Assembly: GCA_019054805.1 (NCBI GenBank) | Contig: JAHQIY010000019.1 | Span: 154,001-218,000, forward strand | DNA length: 64,000 bases | From: Brachionus manjavacas | Lineage: Eukaryota; Rotifera; Eurotatoria; Ploima; Brachionidae | Direction: 5' to 3' | Shown here: positions 36,071 to 46,979 of the stretch, piece by piece | How positions within the stretch are numbered: position 1 is the stretch's first letter | Layout of the letters: each line of letters begins with the position of its first letter | Made by a program: the position numbers and the translations under genes | The notes under the pieces: generated by a model | Databases searched by the model: none | Told to the model about the DNA's origin: nothing | The model's input: the letters and a program-made list of their open reading frames with translations, nothing else

Positions 36071-37144
36071 TTAAGCCGGATGTACAGCTGCCACAGCATA
36101 TTTTCTACTACAACATTGAAATTTACAACATTCTTTTAGAACAAAATAGTCATACTCTTCAGCCGGATGCTCATGTTCCAGTTGAATAGTCAATGAATGA
36201 ATTCTATAATCGTGTAAAATCTTTTTGACACTTTCAAATATAGATCTATCATTAATGTCATTAACCCTAACATGCACTGTTCCAACAAAGCAATCAGAAT
36301 TCAGAGTCCAAACATGAAAATGATGAATGTCCAAAACGCCTTCGATTTTGTTCAGCTCTCTCTTGGCCTCTTTCAAATCAACACCGACCGGAACGGTCTG
36401 CAATAAAATAAGACTTGACTCTTTGAGTAAAGGTATAGTACTAAAAACAATCAATATAGCTATAATTAAGCTCAAACATGGATCGACATAAAGCTTCCAG
36501 CTGAAAGTGTCCCCATCGGGAACATATTTAATTAACAAAGTGCTTATGATAATTGCTAATGAGCCCAAGGCATCGGCTAGAACATGAAGAAAAACACCGC
36601 GAATGTTTAATGAGCCCGATTGTTTATTTTCATTAATGAAATGTTGTTTTTTTTTCAATTTTTTGGCATGAGAGTGTAAGTGATGACCGCCAAGTTGACC
36701 AAAAATAAATAGTCCAAATAGGTTTATTGCCAGGCCGATTGCGCCCACAATTAAGATAAGATTTATTTGTTCTAAATTTTGCGGTTCAAAAAATCGCTTT
36801 ATCGATTCGATTATAATCGATAGGCAAAGAGATAGAAGAAACACAGCATTGATTAGCGAGCCTAGAACTTCGGCTCGCACCCATCCGTATGTATTTCGCT
36901 CTGGATTGGTCAAGTGTGAGATTTTGATGGCAACTAGAGCTACTATGAATGAGACCAGATCGCTGAGCATGTGAAACGAGTCGGCCACTAGAGAATTCGA
37001 ATTAGAAATGTTGCCTATTACTAGTTCGACTAGGAAAAATGATAAGTTTAGTACTATCATTGTTGCCAAGGCTCCAACTCGGCCAACTTCTAGATTAATT
37101 CCATGTGAATGTTCATGATTTGTTTTTTTAATAGTAGAAGCCAT
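36071..37144 (-). CDS. Zinc transporter, CDF/SLC30 family, ZnT1/ZnT10-like
   Basis: An intronless 357-residue cation diffusion facilitator that exports zinc from the cytosol in exchange for protons. Six hydrophobic segments are visible. The two metal-binding pairs expected in transmembrane helices 2 and 5 are present: DSFHMLSD (Asp55, His58, Asp62) and HVLAD (His187, Asp191). NTYGWVRAEVLGSLINAVFL in helix 3 and the flanking residues point to the SLC30A1/A10 branch. The His-rich cytosolic loop is short (GGHHLHSHAKK, 152-161), against a long one in vertebrate ZnT1. The cytosolic C-terminal domain has HHFHVWTLNSDCFVGTVHV. The tail has a Cys cluster (KECCKFQCC, 338-346). It converges on the NDUFA11-like gene and diverges from HDAC8. 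Confidence 0.93.
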   Translation of the reverse strand: MASTIKKTNHEHSHGINLEVGRVGALATMIVLNLSFFLVELVIGNISNSNSLVADSFHMLSDLVSFIVALVAIKISHLTNPERNTYGWVRAEVLGSLINAVFLLSLCLSIIIESIKRFFEPQNLEQINLILIVGAIGLAINLFGLFIFGQLGGHHLHSHAKKLKKKQHFINENKQSGSLNIRGVFLHVLADALGSLAIIISTLLIKYVPDGDTFSWKLYVDPCLSLIIAILIVFSTIPLLKESSLILLQTVPVGVDLKEAKRELNKIEGVLDIHHFHVWTLNSDCFVGTVHVRVNDINDRSIFESVKKILHDYRIHSLTIQLEHEHPAEEYDYFVLKECCKFQCCSRKYAVAAVHPA

Positions 37145-38015
37145 TATTTTGAATTTTATTTTTATTAAAAGAAGATTTTTATAGCTTTTTTATTTGTTAA
37201 GATTAGATAATTTATTTTTAAAGATAATGTCAAAAAAAGGTTTTGTTTTATGTTGCGAATAAAATAAAGATAACCAAAGAATTTTCGAATCTTATTGTCT
37301 GGGATCAGATGTTCATAATTTTGGGGCTTCACTTTAATAAATGATAGTTAGGATTGATTTTATTTTAATTTTTTAAATAAAATTTTATTGAATAACTTTT
37401 TTTAATTTAAACTGTCAATAGGTTTCATAAAATTAAGAAAAAAAAATCGAATATGAAATTTTTTTAGGACTTAATGAGTAGTTAATGAACAAATTCTAAT
37501 GATTATAATTTGGCGTCGTTAATTTCAAATGAAAATTGAGCGAAAATTTTTCCTTTTTTTGAAAATTTAAATACAATCTTTATTTTCTTCCTTTTTATAA
37601 TAAATCAAATCAATAATCGATTTATTGATATTTTTTTTATTTACTCGAGAAGAATTGATTTAGATAGAAAAAGGTGCAACTAAATATGTTGCTGCATTTT
37701 GAAATATTTTTTATGTTCTTTAATTTTAATTTATTAAAAAGGAAGAATTTTTTTCAGTTTGTATTTGAATTTCACAATTTGAATATCGATTATTTTGAAA
37801 ATTAATTTAAAAATTTTATTTATTTAAATTTTGATGTTTTTTTTTCTAATTTATGGCCATGATAATAAAAAAAACTGACCATAAACATTTTTTTAATTTA
37901 AATTTTGTCGGGCTGGAATTAAATAAACAAAAGTTAATTTTGATCTAATTCCGTTTATTTAAAAAATTTTTTTACAAACAAAATTTAAATTTTTTTTTAT
38001 TATGACAAACCTAAA
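37145..38015. other. Divergent intergenic region ZnT1-like / HDAC8
   Basis: 870 bp of AT-rich DNA that must contain both promoters. No TATA-type element or other motif stands out from the background composition. Confidence 0.5.
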
Positions 38016-39235
38016 ATGTCTGTCGGATTTATTTATTCGGAAAATTTAATTCATGAATTGGATAAAATTGTCAAAATTGAAGGAAGAGTAAATAATAATT
38101 TTATTTTTTTGTAACTTATTTTTAAATGAAAAATGCTTATTTTCAAAGAGTGAAATGGTTTTCTCACTAATAAAATCGTATGGATTGTTTGAGAATAAAA
38201 ATTTAAAGTAAAAGAAAAAAAATATTTTATTTAGATCCTTTAAAATTATTTGTGTATAGATTGATAAATCCGGTCAAATCGGATGACAAACATTTGAAGC
38301 TATTTCATTCTCAAGAATACATTGATTATTTAAAGTCATGTCAAATAGAGTATGTAGAGAGCGAAGATGATTTTGGTATCGGCTATGATTGTCCATACAT
38401 TGAAAACATTCACGACTATGTGTCAACAGTTGCCGGAGCTTCGCTAACAGCAGCCCATTTGATAAATCAGAACATGTTTAAGTATGTGATCAATTGGTAT
38501 GGAGGATGGCATCATGCAAAACGCGACAAAGCAAGTGGCTTCTGCTATGTGAACGATATAGTCTTGTGCATTATGAAATTGAGGCAAAAATTCTCAAGAA
38601 TTTTGTATATTGACTTGGACCAGCACCATGGGGATGGAGTTCAAGAAGCGTTCGAATTCACAAACAAGGTTTTGACTTTATCTTTTCACAAATACATGCC
38701 GGGTTTTTTTCCGGGCACTGGTTCTTTAGATGACATAGGCAAAGGAATTGGCAAATTCTGTTCAGTCAATGTGCCTCTGAAGACGGGCATTGATGACAAA
38801 AATTTCTTCATGATGTTTTCGTCAATTTTTTCCAAAGTGCTCAGTGTTTACAAGCCAGAAACTATAGTGGTTCAATGTGGCGCTGATTCATTGACCGGAG
38901 ACCCGATTGACATTTCCAATCCGTTTAACTTGACTCTAGAAGGTTACACAAAATGCATCGAAATGGTCATTCATACTCGATTGCCAACTGTGTTTCTGGG
39001 CGGAGGTGGGTACCATTTGGCCAATTCGTCAAGACTTTGGTGCCACTTGACCGCTTTGATTATGGGTGAAAAGCTAAAAAATGATATACCGGAACATGAA
39101 ATGTTTTTGAGGTATGCACCTGATTACGAACTTTGGATAGAGGCCGGCAAGGTTCGTGACAAAAATAGCCTTGAATATTTGGATAAAACTTTGAATTCTG
39201 TTTTAAATAATTTAAATAATATAAAAATTGATTGA
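38016..39235 (+). CDS. HDAC8: Histone deacetylase 8 (class I HDAC)
   Basis: A zinc-dependent lysine deacetylase. Exons 38016-38087, 38149-38207 and 38260-39235 keep phase and give 368 residues (human HDAC8 377). The acceptor for exon 3 is GTGTATAG at 38252-38259. The alternative ATTTAG upstream runs into a stop. Catalytic features: GGWHHAKRD (His128-His129), DLDQHHGDG (Asp164 and His166 as zinc ligands), QCGADSLTGDP (Asp253, third ligand) and GGGGYHLAN (Tyr295). The short N-terminus, lack of a long C-terminal tail and the GLGYDCP-type motif (GIGYDCPYIENI) fit HDAC8 rather than HDAC1/2/3. In vertebrates HDAC8 deacetylates the cohesin subunit SMC3. Confidence 0.93.
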
Positions 39236-40601
39236 TGTATTAATATTAGCTTTATGAATTAATTTTTTTTTACAAGCACATAAATAAATATTTTTATTAG
39301 AAGACAAATTTTTGAAGAAAAATAAAAACAAATGACCTTTAGATTTTATTTATTTTTGGTTAAAGTTTTATATGGTTTGTTTAAGATGAGTTGAAGAAGA
39401 CCGCAAAAATGTAAAGATTGTTTCAAGTACTCTTAAAGAAATAATAATTAAAATAAATTGACTTGTAAGTAATCTTTAATTGAAATCTTGTAGGTTTTTA
39501 TCGCTTTTTTTTTAATTTTAAAAACTTATTCTAAAATTAAGAGCCAAATAAAAATGTCAATTTTGTGATTAGATATATTAATTAGAAATTTAAGCTTTAC
39601 AAAGAATTAATTTGTTTTTTTTTTTTGATATTTTATTTAAAGGAAGCTCTTTTAGCTCAAACGGAAATACAAATAAAAAATAATTATTTTGTTTATTTGA
39701 AATAAATTTGTTTTCTATTCGACTTAGAATGTGTGTTATATAATTAAACACTAGAAAAATTTCTTGCGAAAAAAAGGGTTAAATAAATACTACTTTTGGA
39801 CAAATATTTGACATACTAAATTTAGAATGTGAGCATTTTGAATAAATATTTTCTACAGTCGATAGCTAAAACCTGCTAAATTAAAAGTATTGGATTGTCT
39901 CTTAATTAAAGTTGTATTATTTTAAATTTAAAAAACAACGAGTTTATCAAATATTAAAACCAGTTTAAAATTGAAAAGTTCCGCATCTACAAACATATCA
40001 ATTGAGATTTGAGAATAAATGAACTTTTCTAGTCTCCGGCATGATTTGTTATTTGAGTCTCTTGCTTTTGTATGTAAAAATAAAAATAGTTTTGAAAAAT
40101 TCGTCTAATGAAAATAAGATAAAAAGAGGCATTTTTTTAATTCCTAGGAGAAAAGACAATTTTTTAATTTCACGATATGTTCTTTGTATAAAAATATAGT
40201 CCATAGGTCTTAAAATTAATCTAAATAAACAAATATATTATTTTACAAGAGAAAATTTTTTGCTTTGTCCGATCAAATCAATTAAAAAAGGATTATGAAG
40301 ATTAAGCGTTTTAAAAGTGAACATTTTCCATAATTAAATTTTAAAATATTTAACAATCTTTTGGTTATTTTTTCTAAAGTCCAGTTAATATCTAATAAAT
40401 GCACTGCTTTCAAAAAAAAAATTTCCTCGAGCTTGATCGCCTTAAAACCAAAGACAAATGAATGCATCAAACGCAAATTAACGGCATTTTGAATTTCGGT
40501 ACAAAACACAATATCTAAAAATACCAAAGCTTAAGTTATGAAGGACCAAATTATGTTCTGTAAATTTTAGCAACTGATACATCCTTTGTACCACCAAAAT
40601 A

Positions 40602-40865
40602 CTGATTTTGCAAAATTCTGCAAAATTCTGCAAAATTCTGCAAAATCAAGAACATAGTAAATTGTAATACAAAAGACAAAAACAAAATTTAAAAAACGCT
40701 AAAGCATTAATTCGACCTGAGCAAAACATGTTCGGTAAATTGAAGCAACTGATACATCCTGTGTTCTATCACTTAAAGATTAGTTGGATTTTTGATATAA
40801 TATAATAACCCAAATTCACAATTTTCTGAATTTTGCAGATTTATTGTAGACTTTTGTAAAATCAG
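40602..40865. mobile_element. MITE-like element with imperfect TIRs and TA flanks
   Basis: The left end CTGATTTTGCAAAATTCTGC pairs with CTGATTTTACAAAAGTCTAC read from the right end, and both inner parts contain TGCAAAATTC. TA flanks each side. The left TIR is expanded by about four tandem copies of the 10-mer TGCAAAATTC (40609-40647). Confidence 0.55.
40609..40647 (+). repeat. 10-bp tandem repeat TGCAAAATTC
   Basis: Just under four exact copies in tandem, inside the left arm of the MITE-like element. Confidence 0.9.
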
Positions 40866-40926
40866 TATATTTGTATTTGTATATTTATAATATCTTGTTT
40901 TTTTTCTTTTTTGTACCAAAATTCAC

Positions 40927-40972
40927 TCAGTTAACTCAATCGGTAGAGCATGAAACTTTGAAGCTCAATTAA
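40927..40972 (+). pseudogene. tRNA-Lys 5'-half-like sequence, copy 1
   Basis: TAACTCAATCGGTAGAGCAT matches a tRNA D-arm and A box, followed by GAAACTTTGAAGCTC where an anticodon arm would be. The T-arm and acceptor 3' side are absent. It is a tRNA fragment or a SINE head, not a working tRNA. Confidence 0.55.
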
Positions 40973-41426
40973 ATAATAGCTTTAAAACGTGCATTCGTGA
41001 TTCATTTAAACTGTATGTTTTTAATGAAGAGTGATTTAAAATTTTTTGAAATGAGTGTTTTTTCTTTAAATTAAACCAAATCTGAATAAACAAATAAATA
41101 AATTGATCACTTGACATTTTAGAAAAGGACAATTTTTTGTGCATTGCTTGATCAAAGAAATTAAAATAAGAAGATTAAAAATGGATTTTATGTGTTTTCC
41201 TCGCTCTTAGCAACGAAAAATTTCCTCAATTAAGTTTTTAAATTTAATAGTTTGTTATTAGCAATCTAAAAATGTATGAGCCTTTGCTACACAAGAATCG
41301 AATAAGGAAAAAAATCTAAGAATAAAAATTCAATGAAACATGAAATTTAATTTTGAAGTTACATAAATTTAGAAGGAAAGATTTTTTGGTTCGATTTTGG
41401 TACAAATAGATAAATAAATTAAACAA

Positions 41427-41474
41427 GTCCGGTTAACTCAGTCGGTAGAGTATGAGACTTTTGATCTCGATTAA
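41427..41474 (+). pseudogene. tRNA-Lys 5'-half-like sequence, copy 2
   Basis: GTCCGGTTAACTCAGTCGGT then AGAGTATGAGACTTTTGATC resembles the 5' half of tRNA-Lys(UUU), with loop CTTTTGA giving a TTT anticodon. After the anticodon stem the match stops. No B box follows. It is a better match than copy 1, 500 bp upstream. Confidence 0.6.
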
Positions 41475-41933
41475 ATGTGACTATGAAAGCTTGAATAAAT
41501 AAACCACTTGAACATGCAAGTGAGAAGAAAATTTTTCAAAATTTGACTTTTTTTTATTAGAATAAAGCTTTTTTTAAAAAAATTAAATTTATTTAAATAA
41601 ACAATCTTAAAAATTCGTCGTATAAAATCTGAATCAAAATGAATAAAAACAAACAAAACAAAAAACAAAAAAAAAACTCAAAAATTAATAATCTCAAAGC
41701 AAATACAACAAAAAACACAAACAAAAAATTCTTATTCAACAAAATCGCATAAGCCTAGAAATAATTTATCTATTTTTAACGGTGTCCTACACGATGCTAG
41801 ATGCTTAGCGCCTAAACAACAAATTTACATAACGGCATCGGCCCATTCAAATGACTAGTTTTTCCTTTCACATTTTCCTTTTCATTTTATGTACAAAGAG
41901 AGAGAGAGAGAGAAAGAGAGTGAAGAGAAGCGT

Positions 41934-43316
41934 TTAGAATACACTTCCGATCAAATCGACTAGGTTCAAATTGGCATTGAACATAGAGGAGGTGTCGAGG
42001 AAGTCGAAGGCGGCGTCGGCCGACGATATCACCGGCTGCGAACTGAACTGATTCGAGTTTAGTATGTTGTCGAGTATTTCAATGGTCGAGTTCTCGATGA
42101 AGTACGGCGCAGTGTCATTACCATGACAACCGTGGTTTATCGTTTCGTGCACACTCTCCCTAGCTGTTTTGTTCTGTTGGCCGAGTGGCTTAAAGAGTTG
42201 CTCAAACGAGTCAGTCAACTTCCAGTCATCGCTCAAATCCAGCTGGTCGTAGTCGAGCTCGTATTTTTGGCTGACATCGGGCCGCTCTTGTTTACTCTTG
42301 ATCAATTGCTTTAGAATACTATCCAACACGGTGCTATTAATGGAGTTCAAAACCGACTGTGACTGCTGACTACTCTGGCTTATGATGGAAAAATTGACGC
42401 CCTTGGCCTTGGCATTGGCAGTGAACACCAGCGGCACTAGGAACATGTTTTCTTTCTTGTTCTTTTTCTCTTCGATTAGACGAGTGTGTCGAATTTTGAG
42501 CAGCTTTTTTTCGCCTTGTATGGGCACTAGCTTGAGAGCGGTAACATTGACGGGCATGGATTTAGTTCGAGATGGAGCGTTTGGTTGTTTTGTGCTGGTA
42601 GAGGGCGAGTGGGCCGGCGTCAATACTAAACAAGCGGGCGGTTGGCGTACTGTTTTGTCTTTGATCAATTTGATGAAATATTTTTTAGGATTGAGCGGCT
42701 GTTCGTTGGAGATGAGGGTCTTGAGCGCTTCGTCGTTCACTTTGAACTTGGAGCTGTAGGAACAAGCCGAATGGACGGAGTCGGGCGGAGTCATGGGCAC
42801 GGACGGGTCGAGCAGCTCGTCCAGAGTCCTCGAGTCGGTGGAGAGGAGAGTTTTTTTTTGCTTTTTTTTCGGCCGGTACTTGTAGTCCGGATACTCTTTG
42901 AAGTGAATTTGTCTGAGACGGTTGGCCTCATGGACGTAGGGCTGGCGCTGCTCGTGGCTCATTTGTTTCCATTTGGCGCCGAGGTTCTTGCTGATCTCGG
43001 CGTTGTGGACGTCGGGCGCTTGCTCGCTGATCCGCCGTCGCTCCATCTGCGACCAGACCATGAACGCGTTCATCGGCCGCTTGATGTGCTGCGCCGGTCT
43101 TCTGTCGTCCAGCTCGGCCAGGTCGGCCAGCGAGCCCTCGTCCTCGTCGTCGTGCATGCCGAAGCTGTGCGACGACTCGCTACGCGTCCGCTTACTGCCC
43201 TTGCCGCTCATCTCGTCCACACTGGGCTCCTCGTGCATCAAAAAGTCAATGTCGAACAATTGAGTTGAGGACGGCGCCTCGAATCGCTGGCTTAGAAACG
43301 AACATGCATTCAACAT
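41934..43316 (-). CDS. SoxC-like HMG-box transcription factor, paralogue 1
   Basis: An intronless 460-residue protein. The HMG box spans about 77-155: [36 protein letters not shown] and [12 protein letters not shown]. The intact RPMNAFMVW signature places it in the Sox family, and HNAEISK with [11 protein letters not shown] is most like the SoxC group, though parts of helix 2-3 ([20 protein letters not shown]) diverge from vertebrate Sox4/11. Outside the box are an acidic N-terminal stretch (50-72), [10 protein letters not shown], a block [19 protein letters not shown], and a C-terminal acidic/hydrophobic motif [20 protein letters not shown] that is probably transactivating. The last two blocks recur in the paralogue at 53903-55186. 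The box-coding part is much richer in GC than its surroundings. Confidence 0.92.
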   Translation of the reverse strand: MLNACSFLSQRFEAPSSTQLFDIDFLMHEEPSVDEMSGKGSKRTRSESSHSFGMHDDEDEGSLADLAELDDRRPAQHIKRPMNAFMVWSQMERRRISEQAPDVHNAEISKNLGAKWKQMSHEQRQPYVHEANRLRQIHFKEYPDYKYRPKKKQKKTLLSTDSRTLDELLDPSVPMTPPDSVHSACSYSSKFKVNDEALKTLISNEQPLNPKKYFIKLIKDKTVRQPPACLVLTPAHSPSTSTKQPNAPSRTKSMPVNVTALKLVPIQGEKKLLKIRHTRLIEEKKNKKENMFLVPLVFTANAKAKGVNFSIISQSSQQSQSVLNSINSTVLDSILKQLIKSKQERPDVSQKYELDYDQLDLSDDWKLTDSFEQLFKPLGQQNKTARESVHETINHGCHGNDTAPYFIENSTIEILDNILNSNQFSSQPVISSADAAFDFLDTSSMFNANLNLVDLIGSVF

Positions 43317-44265
43317 TTTACTCTTGTCGATAACATCAATATAAATAATAAATAGTCTAGAAAATCAACGTAAGTAAAGGGTTAGTGGTTATTATGTAAA
43401 GTGGATAAAGTGGGGAAGATGGAACAAATGGAAAAAATGGACGACGATCATGATGATCATGGCTGTATTTATTTATTGGGAAAAATGAAATAGGAAAACA
43501 AGAGATGAAAAAACAAGAGAGAGAGAGAGAGAGAAAGAGAGAAAGAGGAAAAAACGAATATATTTGGATTAGTGCGGGAGATATTTTAGAAAATATTTTC
43601 AATGGGCTGGACTTGTGCACACGGCCAATCGTGTGTGTAGATTAGATGTAGAAATCGATTGGATCAATAGAGGTCTGTTCGACGATAAAATCTAGCTTGA
43701 AGCAAAATTGGAGGGGGAAAATGAAAATAGAAAAAAAAAATAAAAAAGAAGAAGTAGAAGAAAAAGAGCTAATATTTGGACGATTGCCATTAACAGAAAT
43801 TTAATTAAAAAAATTTATTCAAGCCTAACATTTCCATGTGAATAACACATTACAAGTAATTCAATACATAGTTAACAATAAACAGCTGTTTTAATGCGCA
43901 AACAGCATGAACAGGATATTAGTTGAATAACACTTTTAGCAGATTGAATGTGTGATATCACTAATCCAATCGGCGGCTTCATTTTCCTAGCCTCAAATGT
44001 GCTAATAAAAAGATATGGACTTGATATTTAATGTTTGCCGGTACGGTCTTTGCATCATCCTTATCAAATTATCTGCTCATTCGACTGTCATACATTCATA
44101 CACACTAACGATCGCATCTACTATTTATTTGACCATATAATATTTTTATTATAATAGAAAAATAAATTTTTTTTTAATATAAGAAAAAAAATAAATTTAA
44201 TTTTTAACATATCTATTTATCTTTTCATTAATCTTTTTTTTATTTTTTATTTTTTTTAAATTCTG
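43317..44265. other. 5' flank of Sox paralogue 1
   Basis: Contains a GA tract (about 43513-43545) and, at 43850-44110, sequence of normal complexity without repeats or a reading frame. That lies 0.5-0.8 kb upstream of the start codon and is the most likely place for promoter or enhancer elements. No specific sites are claimed. Confidence 0.45.
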
Positions 44266-44680
44266 AGCGAGCTCACGCTCGGTACAGAAAACAAAATAAA
44301 TAAAATTTTTATTTAAGGCCTTGAATCAAGATTTATCGAATATCCAACTCCATTGTGTAATTGCTAGCAAACAATTTCTTCTTTTTTTCCTCATCTATCA
44401 AATATTTAATATGTCTAATCTCTAGCTATTTCAACTGAACGTTTTTAATTTTTTTTCTCATTATTTAATACTTTTTTTTTTATATATTTTATCTTATTTT
44501 TATTTTTCATTTAATATATTATTTTTATTATGAAGAAGCATTAGCTGATTTACTGATTTACAAATAAATAAATTTTTAGTCATTTTCAGTAATTAGTCCA
44601 CTTCTTTTTAGCATATTTATAAATGACATACCAAAAAGGAATATCGAATATCAAACTCTATTGTGTAATTAATAATTATC
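44266..44680 (+). mobile_element. LINE 3'-end relics (two ends and the start of a third)
   Basis: 44266-44305 is a 3' terminus: GAGCGAGCTCACGCTCGG hairpin then (AAAT)n. 44325-44580 is another end with TTATCGAATATCCAACTCC, reading as the degraded peptide FIEYPTP, then AGCATTAGCTGA and ATAAATAAAT. 44640-44680 begins a third, ATCGAATATCAAACTCTATT, interrupted by a SINE. All are plus strand and lack RT sequence. Confidence 0.7.
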
Positions 44681-44778
44681 CCTATTCTATCCTAATGGAT
44701 AATGGGGAGGCGCTCATCTCCTTTTCAAGTATCTTTTTTGAGCAACGGCTCCGATCTGACACAGAGGCTACTGCATCG

Positions 44779-44787
44779 AGTTGATCA
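44779..44787 (+). repeat. Left 9-bp target duplication of the MITE
   Basis: AGTTGATCA immediately precedes the MITE. The same nine bases follow it at 45132-45140. Confidence 0.92.
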
Positions 44788-45131
44788 GGGGTTGTGAAGT
44801 TCGTTTCAATTCGATCATTTCAATTCAGAAAAACTTGAATAACTATTTTACTAAAAGAGATAATTCAGTTCTGTAAAATGCTTAGTTATAAGCAAATTTG
44901 CTTAATGCAGAAAAATAAGTCTGCAAAATACTTTGCAATTTTCTCCATTTTGCACGCCATTAAAAAGTATTCCAATTACATTGCAGAGTTTTTGCAGACA
45001 AATATTTTTGGATTAAGCAAAGTTGCTTAACCATCAAGCATTTTACAGAACTGAATTATCTCTTTTAGTAAAAAAGTTATTTAAGTTTTTCTGAATTGAA
45101 ACGATCGAATTGAAATGAACTTCACAACCCC
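44788..45131. mobile_element. Complete MITE with long TIRs (copy C), 9-bp target duplication
   Basis: A 344-bp element starting GGGGTTGTGAAGTTCGTTTC and ending with its inverted form CTTCACAACCCC. The two arms pair for well over 100 bp, including TTACTAAAAGAGATAATTCA and a nested ATAAGCAAATTTGCTTAAT palindrome. It has no coding sequence. Long TIRs with an exact 9-bp duplication (AGTTGATCA) point to the Mutator (MULE) group, where 9-11 bp duplications are usual. It sits inside a SINE. Related copies are at 1-40 and 35683-35897. Confidence 0.92.
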
Positions 45132-45140
45132 AGTTGATCA
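45132..45140 (+). repeat. Right 9-bp target duplication of the MITE
   Basis: AGTTGATCA, identical to 44779-44787. Confidence 0.92.
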
Positions 45141-45318
45141 TCTACACCGCAATTATTACCCAGTCGAAACTGGTCCCCCTATTTTTATGATGAAAGAGGT
45201 TTAAGTATTCACCCCGTATTGCAAAGATATTTTGAAGATTTTTTCACCCTCAGCGGGTTTTGAACCCTCGATCCTCTGCTTGCAAGACTAACACGCAAGC
45301 CATTCGACAATACGGGCT

Positions 45319-46350
45319 CTATATTGTATAATTGCTACCTAGTAATTTTTTCTTTTTCTCTGAAATTATTAAATATTTATTATGTATAACCTTTAGTTAT
45401 CTCAATTTATAGTTTTTAATTTTTTTTACCATTTTCTTTTATTTTCTATTTTATTTTCTAACATTGAACTTGATTTTAATTTACTTTAATTTATTTTTGT
45501 ATACTCTGAAAGTAGGTAAGATAAACAATTAAATAAAGAAATAAAACAAGCAGCCTTTATTCACTTTTTTTTGCAGATGATTTGGCTTTTTTATTTTTAA
45601 AAAGTTAAGAAATTTTGTGAACATGACAACTAAGTACATAAAAGAAATTGAGAGATGGCTTATCAAGTGGAAAATGATTTTAAATTCTTAGGCATCACAT
45701 TGCACTCAAAACTTGCCTTTGGTCCAAGGATAGATGAATTAAAAGAACGCTGTAATAATAAAATATTTCTCAAATAGAAAATGGAGTGTAAAATCAAAAA
45801 CATTGGATAATCATGACAAATCTTTGATGGGATCAATCTTGGATTATACTTTTCCTTGTTTAAATTCATTCTAAGGAACTAACATCAAAAAAATAAAGTT
45901 TTTTAAAAATCAAAAATTCGATCTATTTGAGGCTGAAATATGATACTCCGTCCAATATTATACACGAATAGGCTTTCAATAAACTTAAACTACTAAGAGT
46001 CTCAAATTGACTTTTTGAGTTGAATGAGAGACATGTCAGGGCAGGATTGAGTCATTCAGTTCTAGTGGTAACCAGGCTTATTGGGGAGGACAAAAAATGT
46101 TTCGAATCAAGATATATAGAATATTCAACTCTATTCTATAATCACTACCTTACAATTTCCTCTTTTTTTCTAGAACACATAATTATTTAATTAGGAATAA
46201 AAAGTTTAGTTAAGATTAATTTTTTTATATTTCATTTTTAAAGATTAAGTTAACAAAAAAAATAATTAAATTTTTATTTGAAATTTTGACTTATTTTATT
46301 TTTTCTCTAACCTGAATGAGCTTCAGCTCGTCACATACAAACAAATAAAC
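45319..46350 (+). mobile_element. LINE relics: rest of third 3' end, then an RT C-terminal fragment with 3' end
   Basis: 45319-45550 resumes the LINE end cut by the SINE (TGCTACCTAGTAATTTTTTC, then AAATAAAG tail). 45560-46350 is a longer relic. Translating across several breaks gives FFADDLAF (catalytic FADD), KEIERWLIKWKM, FKFLGITLHSKLAFGP, MGSILDYTFPC, YDTPSNIIHE and NERHVRAGLSHSV, a jockey/I-like RT C-terminus. It ends with GAGCTTCAGCTC and ACAAATAAACAA. Multiple stops and shifts make it dead. Confidence 0.78.
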
Positions 46351-46979
46351 AATAACTCCTTAAAAAAATATTCATGCTACCTTACAAATTCTATTCAATT
46401 TATCTATCTCAATTTTCTTCTTTTATTTAACTCTCTTTCTTGTTAATTCTTTTTACTTTACTTAGGATAATCTGGAACAAACAAAAATATTTTTTAAATT
46501 AAAAAATTCATTAAATTTTATTAAAGATATCTGTGCATACAAGATGAGCATCATAATACGATTTTTTAATTTTATTAACTTAATATTTAATTCCTTCTTC
46601 TCTTCTTTTCTTATTGAATAATACCTTAAACAAACAAAAGCAACATAGGCTTTATTTTGTTAGCTGGCAGCTGCCTTTGACAGATTTTTTAACCTCGCTA
46701 CTTACGTCCTTCAACAGCATTAATTTTTAGTCCTATTGGCTCTCGAATATCTGAAGTAAATTAGATTTTATTCAAATTTAATAAAAAAAAAATCATTATT
46801 ATTTATTTAAGCTTTTCAGTAACTTATCGATAAAATTTTGAAATTTTTAAAATTTAATTTTCATTTAGATCTAAAAATCGAGGAAATAATTCAAGTTTCT
46901 TAATTCAATTTAAATAAACTTTTACTTCATTTTTCAATTTTTTAAAGATGGTAAAAAATAAATCAATATAGTCAAATCG

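Larger units (their letters stand above)
39236..41933. other. Intergenic region HDAC8-Sox gene with repeats
   Basis: AT-rich, with a MITE-like inverted repeat (40602-40865), a repeated motif ATGTTC(T/G)GTAAATT then AGCAACTGATACATCCT near 40555 and 40728, and two tRNA-Lys 5'-half-like segments. No protein-coding gene supported. Confidence 0.65.
44681..45318 (-). mobile_element. tRNA-derived SINE, interrupted by a MITE
   Basis: Read on the minus strand, the head at 45318-45247 looks like a tRNA: GTCGAATGGCTTGCGTGTTA (A-box region), an anticodon-arm-like TTAGTCTTGCAAGCA, and the B-box-like GGTTCAAAACC. The body continues to about 44681. Bases flanking it (CTCTATTGTGTAATT on the left, CTCTATATTGTATAATT on the right) look like a diverged target duplication inside a LINE 3' end. 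A related copy lies near 47440-47545. The interruption 44788-45131 is a separate element. Confidence 0.75.

Noticed and set aside
40609-40647. CRISPR-like array
   Set aside because: Tandem 10-mers without spacers, in an animal genome.
40921-41474. Functional tRNA-Lys genes
   Set aside because: No T-arm, B box or 3' acceptor strand follows either 5' half.
42123-43268. Plus-strand frames opposite Sox paralogue 1
   Set aside because: Antisense to the HMG-box gene; no domain of their own.
43357-43620. 87-residue Ser/Phe/Leu-rich frame upstream of Sox paralogue 1
   Set aside because: Its central Ser/Leu run is the GA microsatellite read on the other strand.
45247-45318. Functional tRNA gene on the minus strand
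   Set aside because: The B box is degenerate, acceptor ends do not pair, and a longer SINE body follows, with a related copy at 47.4 kb.
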